Of a stretch of DNA of 64,000 nucleotides, positions 36,301 through 52,400 are shown piece by piece. Position 1 is the stretch's first letter; each line of letters begins with the position of its first letter. A program made the translations under genes and the position numbers. The stretch spans positions 4,365,664 through 4,429,663 of the forward strand of contig NC_051088.1 in assembly GCF_901709675.1 (NCBI RefSeq). The letters are read 5' to 3'. The notes below the pieces were generated by a model. The model was not told the DNA's origin and searched no databases. It worked only from the letters and a program-made list of their open reading frames with translations. Origin of the DNA: Syngnathus acus (taxonomy: Eukaryota > Chordata > Actinopteri > Syngnathiformes > Syngnathidae).

Positions 36301-38948
36301 AGCTTTGACTGGTCGCCAGGTAATTAATTGCACAAGCACACGCTCACATTCCTACCCAAGGACGATTCACCGTCCTTCAATATTTAGTCTTACATCATTT
36401 TCTCCTGAAGCGTACATTATTTAGCTATAGGAGTGCACAAGATTAAAAGACAAAATGCCAATTTTTTTCAGCAAGAAACGGCTGAAAATAAATGGACAAA
36501 AAGTCTCATCGTTCAGAACTCACGTGTGACTAATATTGCCTCAGAGGATAGAAAAGAGCACAAGACTTCCTTTAGAGGTCAGAGATTGATTGAGTGCGGT
36601 TTCCGTCCAACCTTTCTACATGAAGAATCAAGACATGCCCCAGGGAGACACAATGTGATGTTTTTCTTGCTGCTGCGCTCAACCACAGGCAACCTTCAGA
36701 GCTCCATTTTGGGTTAAATATAGTTATATTACCACATTCGATTTTCAGGCAAGTGGCTCATCAGTTTCACTAGCCAACCCGTGATCACTTTTTAATTAAA
36801 ACTACGTGATCTTGTCGAGACTTGTCATTTTAATTTCTAACATACTCACTGCAAAACATAAGATAATCTAAATTTCAAAGGTTTCAGCACCGCTGTTAAG
36901 AGATATTCTTAACCTGCGCTGTTATATAATAAAAGAAGCTCCTTTTCTTTCAGAAGAAACAAGCTACAAGCTCAATTCTCCTGGTTTGTGTGAGTTCACA
37001 AAAACCCATCTTGACTCACACCCACTGATTTTCTCTGAGCCAAACCACTGGTAGTTTGAGACCAATCACAAATCAACTTTGTGTTTGTGGGTGGGATATA
37101 CGAAAATAAGAAGGCTTGGGGAACGAACAAACCAACCATGACGATATTATCAGCCATTGTTGTGATTGGTTAAAATAATAGATTGGTAGGCATGCACAAA
37201 ATTGTTGTATCACTCAATCAGCTCTAAGTATTGTTCTTTGAGCAATTGGTATATCATTTTGACCCTTGCCAGGTTAGTTTTAAGTAATCTTACCAAACAA
37301 GTTTGATTTCACCTTTTTAAAACCCGTGTGGATCGGTATTTGTGCCACTGCTTTTTGTTTATAGGCCTATTTTTGGAGAGGGGGGGGTATGCAAATTTTG
37401 ATTTCTTTGTCACGCCCATGTTGTCACACAAATCCAGATACATAGGGTTGTAAAATTTTGGGAAATTTTCCAATTGGAAAATTTAAAAGCAATTCAAACA
37501 ATTTGGGAATATACAAAATTGAAAGTTGGGTTTTAAAGGGTGAGTTTGCAGTTTTTTTGCTTAGGAAACCATCTTGCCTCAGGAAGAAAAACTTGCCATG
37601 CACTCGCTCATAGCCAGTCAATGGCACAACCTCGCAAACTCGTTCTGAAGTGAAAAGTCCCCCTAAGTTCTTAAGGGAATTTTCCATACATTTTAAATAT
37701 ACCCTTCTGTAACCAAAAGCAATGAACTCTTTGTTGCTGAAATATCTCTGTCAACAACATAGCCCCTTCACTCCACTCCCCTATCATTTACCCTGCAGTA
37801 GAGAGACGTGGAGGAACAGCCCTCGCCGCTCTCATCTGTGCTTGTGCTGCTGCTGCTTCCTATAGCGGGGCCTAGCATCACATTGGCCAGCTGTGGTCGC
37901 AGCAGGGCCACATGCATGGCTGTGTCGCCATCCTCATCCTCCATGTTCACGTTGGCGCCTTCGATCACCAGAAGCTGGATCAGATCGGTGTGGCCCTGCG
38001 TCACCGCCAGCTGCAGCGGCGTCTGGTTTCGGTTGTTGCGGATGTTGAAGTCACACCGTCCCTGTGGGGATAGAGAGCCTCATTAAAGTACACCTAACGT
38101 CTACAATTAAATCTCCAATATCGTTTGCCTTAACACACTCACCTCTTTAATGAGGATCTCAGCGACGTCACGGTGGTTATTGAGGGAGGCCAGATGCAGG
38201 GCGGAAAAGCCGTCGTCCTTCTTAACGTCCACCAATTGTCGCGCTCGCCCTAGAATCTTCTCCGTGGCCCTGCCAAGGCATCCAATAAGCCGCGCAATTA
38301 CAGAACGGATCGGGTTTGTTTGACACAAGTGGCTGCGCAGCACTAAAACCAAATATCAAATCAAAAATTTCAAAATCACTAGCAGTATTATATAAAGTAA
38401 AAGACCTTATAAATCAGTCATCATTATATTCCTTGTACTGCTCCTTCATACTCCCATACATTATGTACTGTGTGGAGGTGTGGGGCAATACATACAAAAC
38501 AAACACAGATCCAATCTTCATTCTTCAAAAAAAAAGCAATACGACTTGTAAATAATGCTGATTATAGAGAACCATCTAACCCTCTCTTTATTAAATTGAA
38601 CTCACTGAAATACAACGACCTAGTCGACTTTAAAACCATCCAACTCATGTACAAAATAAAAAATAATCAATTACCAAACAGTATCCAGAGGTTGTTTGAG
38701 TGGAGGGAAAGTACCCATTATTTAAGAGGAACACGTATGTTTAAAAAAGATTTGGTGAGAACAAACTTAAAGTTACATTGTATAACAGTTAGAGGTGTGG
38801 AATTATGGAACACCAGCAGTGAAGAATTAAAGAACTGTAGTACCTTACCTAAGTTTAAAAAATGTATAAGGACAAAATATTGACGGGATACCGTAACATG
38901 CTGTGAAGTTGTTTAAGTTGCTTTTGTATTTTAATGAGAAAATATATA

Positions 38949-39003
<55 letters not shown>

Positions 39004-40449
39004 ATATATGTTTTTTTTTTCTTTAATATATTGACTATGGACAAATTCTTGACTGAATCAAATAGAAACATGTAGTTACATGGGGTAGAATCAGATAAGC
39101 TTAGGCTTCCTTCTACTCCCTTTTTGAACAAATATGATTTTACGATAAAGGAAAATTATAATGCAATATCTTTTTTTCTTTTATGTTCTATTGTACTATG
39201 GAGTTATAATTTTTCTGTATTTTTATTTTTTCCTGTATTTCTTTAATGTTCGAAATAAACGTTATAAAAAAATAAATAAAAAAAAACATTGTCATGGCTA
39301 ATCCATTTCAGTTACACAAAGTGCATTCTTAACTACCACAGACAGCACAGCACCTGGCATATATAAAAGCCTGTCAGAATTGAAATATTGGTCATGTAAC
39401 CAGATAAAATGCCGAATCCACTCGGAAGTCGTTTGCTGACGTTGCCACGAGTGACAACTAAGGATTATAGGATATATATAGATGTCGTTGGCGCACAACT
39501 GTTGTCTGCGCGTCAATGGACAGATTGCCAATGAAGGTTCACTTTGTGTGGCTGCTGTTGTTTGTCACCGTTAATAAGAATCTATTAAAACGAGCAACGA
39601 ACGGGGGCCAAATCAAACCGTTAGCATTCAGCTAACGTATTCGTCTGGTCACCTCCACAGTGATGAATTATTTGCAATTATCTACAATTTCTGCTTGTTT
39701 TCAGCCTCTTAAAACTGCCAGGGATCACTTCCCGCTAACAATGGACACGTCTGCTAAAGCTTTGATATCAACGCTATGTCACCAGAGCAACGAGCAATTT
39801 TTTTTAAATTTCCGGAACGCCACATGCTCCGACCGTAATAAGGTTGAGTTAGATTGTCACGATCCAGAAGTAGTTGCAGTGGCTCTTATTCCTGCTGAAA
39901 ATTACATTCACACACAACAGCATAAACCTCTGCAAGGTTATTTTATCCCTGCATTATATAGATGTATGCAATGTCGTAAAAAGTCCGTATTTGATGTTAA
40001 GGGGGGAAAAAATATTGACACTCTAACTGGGTCATGAGCCGCGGCCTGGGGCGGACCACCATTTCTGAGAACAACCCATATCATATTGGTCTGTATGAGT
40101 ACTGTACACATTTTTTGTTGCTTCACAACATTTGACTGAATTAACTGCTCGGTAGATAGTAGATTATTTTGCTGTAAAAAACAATATTGGTCCTTTCTAA
40201 GAACCATTAAATCAGGGGTCTCAAACTCCAGTCCTCGGGGGCCGCATTCCGACATGTTTTCCAAGTTTCCCTCGTTAAACACAGCTGATTCAAATATCAG
40301 GCTCCTGCAGAACGTGAGGATAACTGATCATTTGAGACCCCTGCATTAAATTCAACAAGATATTTGAGAGCCACATTTTCCTTTTAAAAAGACCGGCTGA
40401 GATAATATTGCCATTACGATATTTCCACAAGTATACTAACTACGTACGT

Positions 40450-40480
<31 letters not shown>

Positions 40481-43400
40481 GAAGGCAACTGTTAACGTGG
40501 CTTAACTAGAGTATAATACCGTACAAATTACAAAGTCTTTTGCAGTAGACAACGTGACACAGAGGTAGGTGAAATCTTTCATACGATGCCGCATCTATTG
40601 TATTCTAATGAGTGTTGGCCAGAGGGGAGATGTGTGTTGGAGGTCACTAGTGTCCGCAGTCCAACTTTGTTGGTGTACATTTTTGTGTGAGTCAATGTGT
40701 AATTTAGGGCCAAGTATACCACTGTTTATCCTGGACCAGAGGTCACCAATCATCACGAGTAGCCGGTCCTGTTCTAAAAATTCCTCAATAGTGGTAGGAC
40801 ATTAGTGATTTACTATGAATGTTGAAATGATGAAAATCCACACCCTTGCAAAGATCCATAGAAATTAATTGTTGTGTATAAATATTTATCTATAAGCTAC
40901 CTTGGTAAATCATTGTTGATAATTATTGTGAGAAATTACGTATTAACACTAAGTGAATATCATTAGTTATTATCATTTATTATTAATACCAACCTATAAT
41001 TAATGGTCATTTGAGCACATTTGTTAATTCAGAAGCACCGCTAGGCATTAAGCAGTACTCAAGAAGAATTAGCTCTCAGTCACCCTGTGGTCACAATGCT
41101 TGTGTTTCACTGCAATGTTTCAGTGCTTTATTTATCATTAATATGTATTATATATTCATGAATATGCAACTACATTTTATTTATTAATTTACTATTCATG
41201 TGTGCTATATGTACTATAGTTGCATATTTATGGACCTACCGTTATAGCATAATCTTGGGGGAGAGGGGTGAAATTGGGACTTTGCACTGATTTAGCGACA
41301 TGAAAATAATAAATGAAAGCAAATATTCCTGACTAATTTATTGTTTAAAACGGGTTTATTAGAAAAGAAACAATGCTTAATAGAGCAAAGAGGTCAACTG
41401 AGTCTTTTATTCAAGGTCTACATGTATTTAAATGTACTGTAGTATTGCTCATTTTAATAGTCCAGCCATACTTCAGGTTAAAACATTTTATTTTCAAGTA
41501 AGTGTAGCCTTTAGCACAATCCTGTTTTTTCTTTACCGTTATTTATATATTTTATCTAACTTGCATGAGTGTTTCGATATTTTTGAGTGCATTAGTTAAA
41601 GTGACACCGTTTGTTGTGTAGAAATTAAGTTTGTCTCTTCAAAATAGCCATAAAGGCCAAAAAATGCTTTTTCTTCTTAACTACGTCAACTTGCATATAT
41701 CCACTGAAAACAATGGGACAAAAAAGACAAAGGCCATTTATTGCCTTCTCCTGCTCTGGGTTCCAGCAAGACACTACATTTAAAATTGTGGTAAACTGGG
41801 ATTTCATAAGTGGTAAAAACAAAACAAAACACGCCAGTTATTTGCCCCGTTTCGTATTTCTCAGGACCTTTCCAGGACTTCATGTGAACTTACACCCACC
41901 CCCATTTCCTCAAAATAAGTACAGTAAATCTCTCATAAACCAAACACTCATCTAGTCATTTTGTTCCCGGAAAGCCACTTTTATAGATAAGCTTTGAGAC
42001 AAATGTCACACATTGATCTAATCAAGGAGAAAATAAAAACAAATATGCAAGTGATGAAAAGACATGTTTAAGACAAGTCCAAGAAAATGGTTCATTGTTG
42101 TAGGATTCAATTAATCAGAGCATAGAGTCATAGAATTCAGTTAATGAATGCTGGAGAGCACTGCTCAATGAAGCAACACTGCACACAATATGCAGACTAT
42201 ACGACGTGAACAGTATTCTGGTGGTATTCTTGGTGGAGTATTTTTGTCTGCTTGCCAAACACAACTTTTACATCTGCACACTTCTTATAAAAAAAAAAAA
42301 AAAAAAAGGGAAAAAAATATATATTCTGATGCTTTATAAACAGGAAGAGGCTGGATGCACTGTTTTAAGCTGAACAGTAGCGCCCTCCCATTATGGTATA
42401 GTTTCCCCAGCCATTAAAGTTCCCCAGTTTTAAAGTCTCAGAAAGAAACCTCAAATGAAGTGGCATTGCTTTAGTTGGGAAATACTATACAAGGACGCTG
42501 GTGTTTTTCAGTCTTGTTTTTGTCTTCATGGCAGCTCTTTAAAAAGAGCCAGGGACAATTTTCCACTGTGTGGTTTTGCTATAATTTGAAAGGAAAGTTC
42601 AAATGAGGTCATAAAAGCCCTGCAGCACAGGGGCACAAACCTCATCATGGTTAGGTAGACTTGGTGGACTGTGAAAAATATCGAGTCATAAAATCAGGCT
42701 GGTCTTAAGATTTAATATGTAAAAAATAATATCCAGCAGGTGGAAAAAACTGTAGATTTCATGTGGCTGTTTCAAAACAGTGTTACAACACAAGTGATTT
42801 TTTTATTTTATTTTTACCTTGAGTGAAATAAGTCTGACAGTTACCCAGCACAACTGTACTGAACTGGAATTGTGCTGAAACTATTAAGAAAACTATTTAA
42901 AAAAAATTATATATACCTATACCAGGTATTGCCTCAGGTCAATACTGGCCTTATTTTAAGGTATTGTGTTCTAACAATGGCGGCTGATCACAAAGCACTA
43001 TCTTGAGACCATTTTATTATCAGGGTGTGGCACCAATTGCAAATCGTGTAAGAATAAAGTAGTTGTATGTTTCCTAAACATTCTGCAGTATGTTTACCTT
43101 TTGTTCAAAGTGTGTGTACGTTTACATATTACACACTTTGACTCGACCCTAAGCATTAATAATTCAGCATTTTTTTTTTTTTTTTATGGGCAACTCTCTG
43201 ATCAATTCGAATTGCCACCGATTCCTGCACAGCAATATAGAACATTAAAAACCCGAGCGATATATCATTAAAAACTCAAGCTCTCTACGACTGAATGAAT
43301 TTTACTCACAGTTTGTTTCCTTTGAGTGCAGCATGGTGCAAGAGGTTGAATCCTCTGTGGTTTTGTTGAGTGAAGTCTATGTTGGGCACCACTACCAGGA

Positions 43401-46400
43401 TCTCAATGATATTGCGGAAATCTTTTGCGATGGCATCGTGTAGAGGTGTGTCCCCATAAGAATCCTGAGGGGGTAGGCAAGAGGTGTCCTACTAGTCAAC
43501 CATTTTTTCATGACGCGAAACATACAATGCTAACACACTCGGGACTATTTAATCAATAAAATAACAAATCATTACAAGATAGAAATGTAATGTCATTGGA
43601 TGCAATGGCCATGTTATACTGTATAGCTATGACAATGCAATTATGATTCTGGATAATACCATTGCAATTCAAATGGTGACAATAAATTGTTGTAAACCTC
43701 TAAAGCCGTCTTTACTAAAGCTCCAGCCCACAAAAGAGTTCTATGGAAAATGGGTAATCTTGCTATATAATTCTTGCCAATGACCTGTCGATCATGAATC
43801 CACAGTTCGGGTTAATAAAAGACTCGTTTTAAAGCTGCGCAAATAATATCCAAATTTTTGTTTAAAAGCAAACTTGTGATTGGGACGTCTATAAAAAATA
43901 GATGCATAGATGTCAGAAAACACAATAAACACAAGACTACAATTCCATTTTTAGTTGAGTGGTCAAACCAGTCAAGCAGAAGAATATGCTCTGAGGTCTG
44001 AGGCAGCGTCACAAGAGACACTCAATTACTTTAATAGGGTTGAAGCTAAGTATCACAGTCAAACGGCGTAAATGTTGGTGAAATTGTGCGAGTGCTTTAA
44101 AAGGGCCATGGCAAAGCCTCAGTGAAATGAATAGCATATATACAAGAACAATACCGTGTGGCATTGCAGGAAGCCCTCTCACCTGGAGATTAACATCGGC
44201 GGAATGTTCAGTGAGTACGCGCACGACATCTGTGAAGCCCTTGTTGACAGCAATGTGGAGTGCCGTACACATGGAGTTGTTCAGGAGGTTAACATTTGCT
44301 CCTTTGCTCAACAGTAGCCGTGCAATCTCTGCCTGGTTACTGGAAAAATCAAAAGATGCACACTATTGTAAAACACGACGGCTACAACTAAAACTGTCCG
44401 TTTATTATCTTGACAGCCACCAATTTGACAAAGCTGTTTAACTATTGTGTTAATCCCCGATGAGACTTTGAGCTGCAGCCCATCTGAGCATGTTCTGGTC
44501 TGAGGAGAAGATACGGCTGGCCCATTAGGCAAGTAAAAGTCTCATCTATGTGGATTATCACTTGTCAATCACTTGACAATCATTCCTGTTTTTAGATGAC
44601 TAGAGAGCAGCTGCTTCCTCACCCAAAGGCGGTGTAGTGTAACGCTGTGTCTCCATCTTCATCCTTGACTTCAACGGCACTGTTGGCCTGGAGCAGGGCC
44701 TTCACCACCTCCATGTGGCCTTGGTGTGCGGCGACCTGCAGCGCCGTCTTCCCCTGGTTCTTAATGTCCACCTGCCAGGAGCATAAGCGTAGTTGACGAT
44801 TCATTGGTGGTGGACTGACCACAAGCAGAGACAAACTAATTCTGTCTGAGAATAATCTGAGCATGAATGGCAACCACGTTTCACTACACGTGGTATGTAA
44901 TCCTAATACGTGTAGTGTAGCATAATCATCACCAGCAGATATAAATATAGATCATTGGCGTCGGGCCAAAGCCTTATTTGTCACAAGTTAGTTAATTTCA
45001 TATTTTTCATTTTTATAGTAAGTTATACAATTAGTAAGATACTTAGGAGCAAGATAATCATCTTGAAATAAAGGCTTATTATCCCCCACAAGAATGACTT
45101 GCATTTATCACTTTTCAGCATTTTGCTGCACACATCTAGTAGGCTCATTATCACCTAGAGAGTTATTGATCTCGCATGTGAGTCATGGTCTGCCCTCCCT
45201 CCTTCCATGTGAATCATAAGGGTGACGTGGGTCAAGGCATTACTCTGTGTGGGTGGTATTGATGCCAGTTCCACTTTGATAGAAGACGTTCACACGTCTC
45301 TCTCGCAGCCCTGCGTTGTTCTTGGTCCTTCAGATCTAGACAAATGGCTCTAGCTTTTTTGTTCAAGAAACTACTATGGTGGCACTTTATAACAAGCAGT
45401 AGTTTGGCTGATAAAGAACAATTCTTCGCGCCTCTCCCAATTTAAGTCAAACTAAACATAAAACAATAAAGAGAATTCCACATTGCGTATTTAAAACTAC
45501 CACATATCTTTGCTTTGGAAAATCCGATACCTTAGTGTTAACAACGAAAGCTAAACGCCATAGATGGGTTAATGCACAGCATCTAAATGCTCTAACAAAG
45601 CACTTCAAACTACAGAAAGAGTGCATCAACACCAGCAGAGAGAAAATATAAGGCACATTTCATTATTCTCTGAATAATGACTGACCTACAGTAATTGTGA
45701 AACTCAACTGTATTTTATTGATCCCGAATGGCCAAGTCAAGGACACCAGAAGAAGCCGCAATGAATTCATGGTTTAATCATGATGCACAACATAATATAA
45801 TACTACTTTCCTTATTATAAAGCACATTACAACTTTTTTTGTTGAATTTATGGCAGAAGCTAGAACAGATTATTGACATTTCTTTACAATTCAATGGAGA
45901 AAGATAATGGGTGGGGTCATGGAACAAATTAAACTCGTATCTCAAGGATCCAATGTGTTTCATACTGGACAACTGGTAAATTTTCTGTTGGATTAGTACA
46001 TAATGGAGAGGTATAGGTGTTAAGTATTTTCTTAATTAGTTGATGTAAGATTAATCTTTCTCTTAATACGTATTGTGTTTGGTAATTATCATTAATTTCT
46101 CCATTGGCAATAAATGTACATTTTTATTTAAATGGCAATTCAGGATTTCTTGCTTTTAAGCATAAACAGTGTGACCTCAAAAAAAAATAAAGATTAGCCT
46201 GCAGGTAAATAGGTCAGCCACCATAGTACAACCTTTGACATGATGCAAAAAGTAAAAGTGCCGCCCGCGCTCACCTTATCAGGATACTTTTGCAACAACT
46301 CTCTGACTTTATTGGCACTGCCTTGCGCTGCCTCAATGACGAGCCGGTTGGGATTGTCCTGCTCTGTGGACTGGGATAGCAGTTTCTCCAACACAGAAAT

Positions 46401-49400
46401 GACTGTACCTGAGAAGTGGTGGAGGTAGACAGAGAAGGGATGGGATGACAAAGAGAACAGAAAGATTCATTTATTTTTTTGCAAGTCCACTTTGACAATA
46501 TGCTGAGCAACGGTGTCTAAACGCTATTCAGAAGCCTGAAACATAAATGCAACGTAAAAGGAAGCTTCGGAAATGTCAAGCTGAGATCACTGACAAACTT
46601 CAAGAATGAGTCAAAATGCCCCGGCCATGCAAAGTGACACGCACACAAATACAATCCTTCCTTTCAATGCATGCGCAAAATACATCCCAACCGGGACGGA
46701 ATGTTGAATCGTCAGTCAACACCATGCAACGGAGAAAAGTCATTTGAAGAAGTAAATACACAAATTAAAATGAGACAGAATGAATGCCTGTGAATACATG
46801 CATGTAGAGTCACCAGACCGCAGTTGAGAGGAGAACAAGGAAGGATGAACAGACAGACAGGAAGGAAGGAGAAGACAGGCTGGATTATTGGAGGTAAGCC
46901 CCTTGGTCCTGGCAGAGGCCTTACTTCCAGATTCGTTGGGGTTCTCGGTCGTCATGAGGTTGGCATCCACCTCCACAGGCTGGGCCGAGAGACACGCCGG
47001 GTTGAACGTCCACGTCTGACTGGCAAACGCCACACGGAGGTCACCGTCTGCATACACTTTCAGCACCTTACCAACCTGGCCGAGCACCTGGCGGAAACAT
47101 ATTAAATAATGCGGATGAGCGTAATTTAGTATTCACTGATGTCACGTTTTGCCCCTGTGTTCTCACAGTCTTTTAGAGAATATCAAGACATTCCAGGTCA
47201 TTTGACTAGAGTGATAATGAATGCTGGTGTAGCATGAGCAGTAGCGTACGGGAGACATGCTGTCTGTCCATTCTCCGTGGCCGGCCTGCAGTCTCTTGAC
47301 ACTATCAATGTCTTCCAATACTCGTACAAGTTCACCAACCCCAAACGTGTTGACCTAGGAGAAGCATCGTTCTTTTTAATGTAAAACTGTTTGGATTCGA
47401 GGATGAATGTTCTGCAAAGATGAGGTACCTTGGTGAGGGCCCCCGGATGAAAAGTCCAGCGGATGTTGTTGCTGTATTGGACTCTGACATCTCCCCGGTC
47501 AGTGATTCTATGAACTGTCCCGATCCGGAAAATATACTGCAAACACAAAGAGGCCGTTTGGCCCTGGGTCTCCCTCTGCATGGCTTTGACCTTAATGTTC
47601 CCTTGGGGTAGCAAGGACCTCAAGGGCTTACACTCTTGCTTTCTTTCACTACAACAAACACCAAAGTCCATTTGAGCCACCAGCAAAATAGTGTATACCA
47701 TCATTTTTATAGAGGAACCTCTTCATATATTTGACTTGTGTTTTAAAGCCAATGCCATATTGAGCAGAATAGTTCTGCCTGGACTCCATTTACTCCATAG
47801 TCTCATATAGTGGAACTTGGCAAATGATCTTCTGAATTCTTATTCCAACCTCGACAGTCAGAAAACACTTTGCCAGTCAGGTTAACCTTACTCCATATGC
47901 TTCATGTCTTGAAGAAAGTCCCTCTTCTTTTGATTTCTACACCAACTTTTGCCTCCTTTTCTTGAAGACCGAGCTACACTACACGATACCGTAAATTATA
48001 ATGTGTGTGAGACAACAAAATTCTTAACTAAAAGAATTTAAACATAAATGTATCATGCCCATCCCACCTGGGGTGTTAATGATAACATATCAGATCAAAG
48101 GAAAATAAAACCGCATGTATCATTATTCACAGAGGACAGTACTAAGATACCTCTGCCATTTTGGGATTCCATCCCCCATGGCCCTCCTGCATCTGTCGCA
48201 GAATATCAACTTCCAAGAGACATTTGACCTTGTCACCCTGCTGGAAAGAGTGGCCATCAGCACTCTCCTGGCGCTGCAGCTCTGCATGCTCTCCTGGATG
48301 GACAAACATTAAGAATAAAGTGAGGCCAAAGGCGTTTGCTTCTAAAATAGCAGAATGATCAAATATTATGCAAGATGTTTTTTTTTTTTTTTTTTGCAAA
48401 CCAAGCATCCGTTTGAAGGATGAGCTCATGATATTTGAGGAATGTGCAATGAATAGAGTAATTGTCTTACCAAGGACTGGCAAATGGTCTTTGTAGTAGA
48501 AGCCTCCTTGGCCATCAGACACGTATTTGAGGTCCACTTTGCCCTTATGGCCCATTCGGTAGACATTGGTAGTGCCATTAGTCCAGGTCACACTAGCCAC
48601 GCTGCGACCAGACTCAGTATCCCAGCCACGAATGTCCACTACCTTCCCAACCTTACCCTCCCCGCCTACACACACGCAAACACAAATAGGCACGGGATAA
48701 TCAGAGTGTTGGTAAACAGGAGATAGAGGTTATTTAAGACGGAAAAGTCACGCTGTTACGTGGGGGGTTTGGAAAAGAAAGAAATGTCAACAACAGATTA
48801 AAGTAGAAGTAATCTGCTGGTGGAAATAGAAGGCGGTGATGCGCGTTTCGGAGTGCAGCATGGCAGTGGAGATACACCATTTCCTGTTCATGACTGAGGC
48901 ACAAAGACAATATTCACGATTAGTGGGATAATTTGTGCGAGCTCTACAGCAGTCTCATGATGCTTCCTCTAAGCCCAAACATAGCAGATAAACCAGTGAC
49001 CTGAAAGGCTACATGCTAGGCTGGAGGTTATTGCACATGTCCACAGCGTCCTGTATGCACAAATCCACATATAGTAGTATCCAGACCAGATGAATGACCT
49101 CACATAACCCTCAGGTGTTTAGCCACCAAAAGGACATTTTGACTCATTCGCGCAGGCCCAAAATGGGCGTAAAGCTTTGTTCAAAGACAATAGGACCAGG
49201 ACTAAATACATTGTCTACGTTTCATCTTTCCGGACATCTTCTTGCATCTGAAAGACAGGGCATTTCTCTCAACGGCAACAATTTTAATATTCACAATGTG
49301 AACACAAGTGAAGAGGTTTAGGATGGTAGAAAGTCGGAGAGAAGAATAGAGACAAAGAAATGCACATCTGCGCAACAAACAGAGATGAGTGACTGGCAAA

Positions 49401-52400
49401 ATGGCAACTTGGCACATGCAGAGATGTGAGGGTTCACTTCTATGGGTTGTGGCTGAAGAAACACTATGAATAGGCACGGTTCAACAGGTAACACATGGTG
49501 GCAGTGGAGTCCAATCAGGAATTCAAGTTTAGGGGGGAAAACAGAACCGCTGTCCCAACCCACTCACCGTCTTGGTTCCCCCAGTCCCAGTCAGGTCCAC
49601 GAACCACTTTAACACCCTGGAAGATTCCTTTGAGAATGAACCGTGGGAGGTTCTGCCTCGGTGCCAAGCTTACTCTGTGAGAAGAACACGGAGAGACAGC
49701 TAAGCAAACTCTTGTAACGACTTCTGTTGAATTCAAAGCCACATTGTCTCGCTTAGAACACAACGTAAACATGTCCTCGACGATAAACTTTAGTTTGTTG
49801 TATTAAGGCAGAGGATATTTATGAGTGATGCTTATCAGAGCAAAAAAGACGATATTTAAAGAGCAGAAGTAGGAAATGCAACTCAATCATCTTGGTACTT
49901 TGCACACTCAGTCTAGTTGAGAAATGATATCTGAATTATACGATCAGATGAGATATGCCTTTATTTTTCCCACACGGAGAAATTTGTTAGTTTATCCAAG
50001 ACATATCAGAGATCCGAACGTCCAACAATTGATTTATTGTAGGGATATTAGCGTGTCAAAATACTGTGGGAGGTTAGAGCGACATAATAATGCACTAAAC
50101 TGACAAAAAGGACCATTTCTCTACAAGCGTTTTAAGGGGTCTGAATTTCTAAATAAATAAACAAACAAACAAGCAAGCTCCAACAGGCAACTCTATCTGC
50201 CCCTTCTACTCCAAACCTACATGCCAGAGACTTAAGACATCCAGTCACAAGCCAAACATACCTTATAGTAAAGATTTGATCAGACTTTGGTGCAAAGGAA
50301 CTGCCTATTCCCATACTTTCTTGAAGAGATCAGACGCCAACGTTCATTCCAGCCGGATTCGTCTCGGAATAGTTCATATCATTTAAAATCCAATGGTAGG
50401 TCCAAAGAAAGTCCAGTGGAGTGTTGTCAATAAATGTCATAGAAGCGTTGCTGCTCAGAAGGTTTATCTTGCATTGCATTAAAACCTGAAGCTCAAGTTT
50501 GCCTATTTAATTCCCTCTCTAGACAGACCTGTGAGCTTGGACGAAGTTGTGCTGGGAATAGTGTGCTTTTGAAGACAGATGCTTCGAGGTTAATCCTTGA
50601 AAGCAGAGCTTTAAGAGAGCAAGCAAGCTCAGGGCAAAGCGTTGGCACCGCCTTCAACGCTTAGGTGGACCCAAGTTCACACCAGGCCTCACAACGTCCA
50701 ATGTTTTTGTTTGAATCCAGTTGAGCTCCTTCACTCTGGCTTAGGTCACCCCGACAACCACAAATGTAATGCTTTCCACAGTGTCATATCTAGTGGCTGT
50801 TAGTGTTGTTCTACTAGCAAACCACTATTCTTATACCTGTCTTACCTGTGTTCAGCTTGACTGATTCATTCACGTGGCAAGGTTTTCTTTATAGATTGCA
50901 AATCCTCCTTAGTAGGCCAGTCCATCTTCAATGGAGAAAACAGATTGAACCTAGTAGTGCCCCCAGACCACATTCAAAAAACTAATAAGTAATCAAATTC
51001 ACCACTTGTTACTCTGGCTACATGAATAAATCAGGTTGTTTTCCAAGAATCTACTGCATGATTTTACCGAATTTAGCTAGATGGGTTAAATAATATCACA
51101 CTGGCTGAGTATGCTTTGCTATTGTATATGCATTGCATTGATACAGTGGACCTGATAACACAACCTAAGGAATTAAAAAAAAAGATGGTCATCTGTTCAT
51201 TTTATGCCACACAGTCTTCAGCATGTGCATACAGCCATTCCGAGAAGACAACAGCTCTATTAAGGGATCAAGATTTCTAATCCAGCAAGCCCAAATGTCA
51301 CCTTTTCTGACAGACGGGATCACAGCAGTAGAGCCATAACTACTGTCCTTGTCAACAAGTCAACCAAGGGTCATACAAGCATCAAGACAACTCAATGGTT
51401 GCAAAATCAAAAGTGCAAAAAGTGATTGACAAGTGTCAGTCCTCCAATATTATGTCAAAATCTGAATATAGTGGCTCAATGAGAATCACAAAATGAAAAT
51501 AACTTTGTACGGGGAGGGAGTGAAAAGCTTTCAAACTTCATTCATTTGAAATTGTAGCCATATATTTACATAGTAAGAGATTATTCTTCAGTGGAACCCT
51601 GTCTAAATATCTAACAAACACAACCTAAAACCACAACATACCCAAAAGTTGAGAAAAATCTGGCAAAAATAGACACGATGACACAAAGCTTGACATCAAA
51701 ATGACGAGCCCTTGTCCCATATTGAACCGAAGCATCACTATTTACATTGGAAAAATCTTAAAGCTTTTAGTAATGCTTAATGTGATTGTCTGCCAACTCG
51801 AAGGTGCCCTTGAGCAAGACACTGAACCCTGATTTGCTCCCAGTAGAAAAAAGAATGGCAACTATTAGCAGTGTTGGTCCAGGTGCTTCTCTTCAAATTT
51901 CTCTTTCAAAAACTGCTTAACAACTCTTTTGTTTTTTGTGTCCTTAAAGTCATCCAGACATTGGATACTTCTCATTGGCTTTCTCCTCATGCTTTGTTTC
52001 CCCTGGCACGATGATCAATGTGAAGAAAAGGTGCTAAATTTAACTCCTTGTGAGCAAATGCTGCGCACGGATGCATCGACATATATTGCAACCATGGTAA
52101 CCATGGCTCTAGGATTGGCAAATAAAAAAGAACTTTGGCGGCATGTTTTAAGAGAGAGCATTTACAAATGTTGATGACTGTTGACTTATGACTGATACTT
52201 GCCACTGTTAACAATACAATGCATTCGCATTATTGCATGTTCAACACTTCCTTGCAAGAAAAAGTGTTTGCGACGGGTAAAACTCTGGTCATGTTTTCAC
52301 ATTTACGCTCTTTTATGAACCCTGACGAAACCAAAATACACTTTGTTTGCAAGCTTTCAGAGCTCAAGAGGAAAATGAGAACTAAGATATGGCTCAGTAT

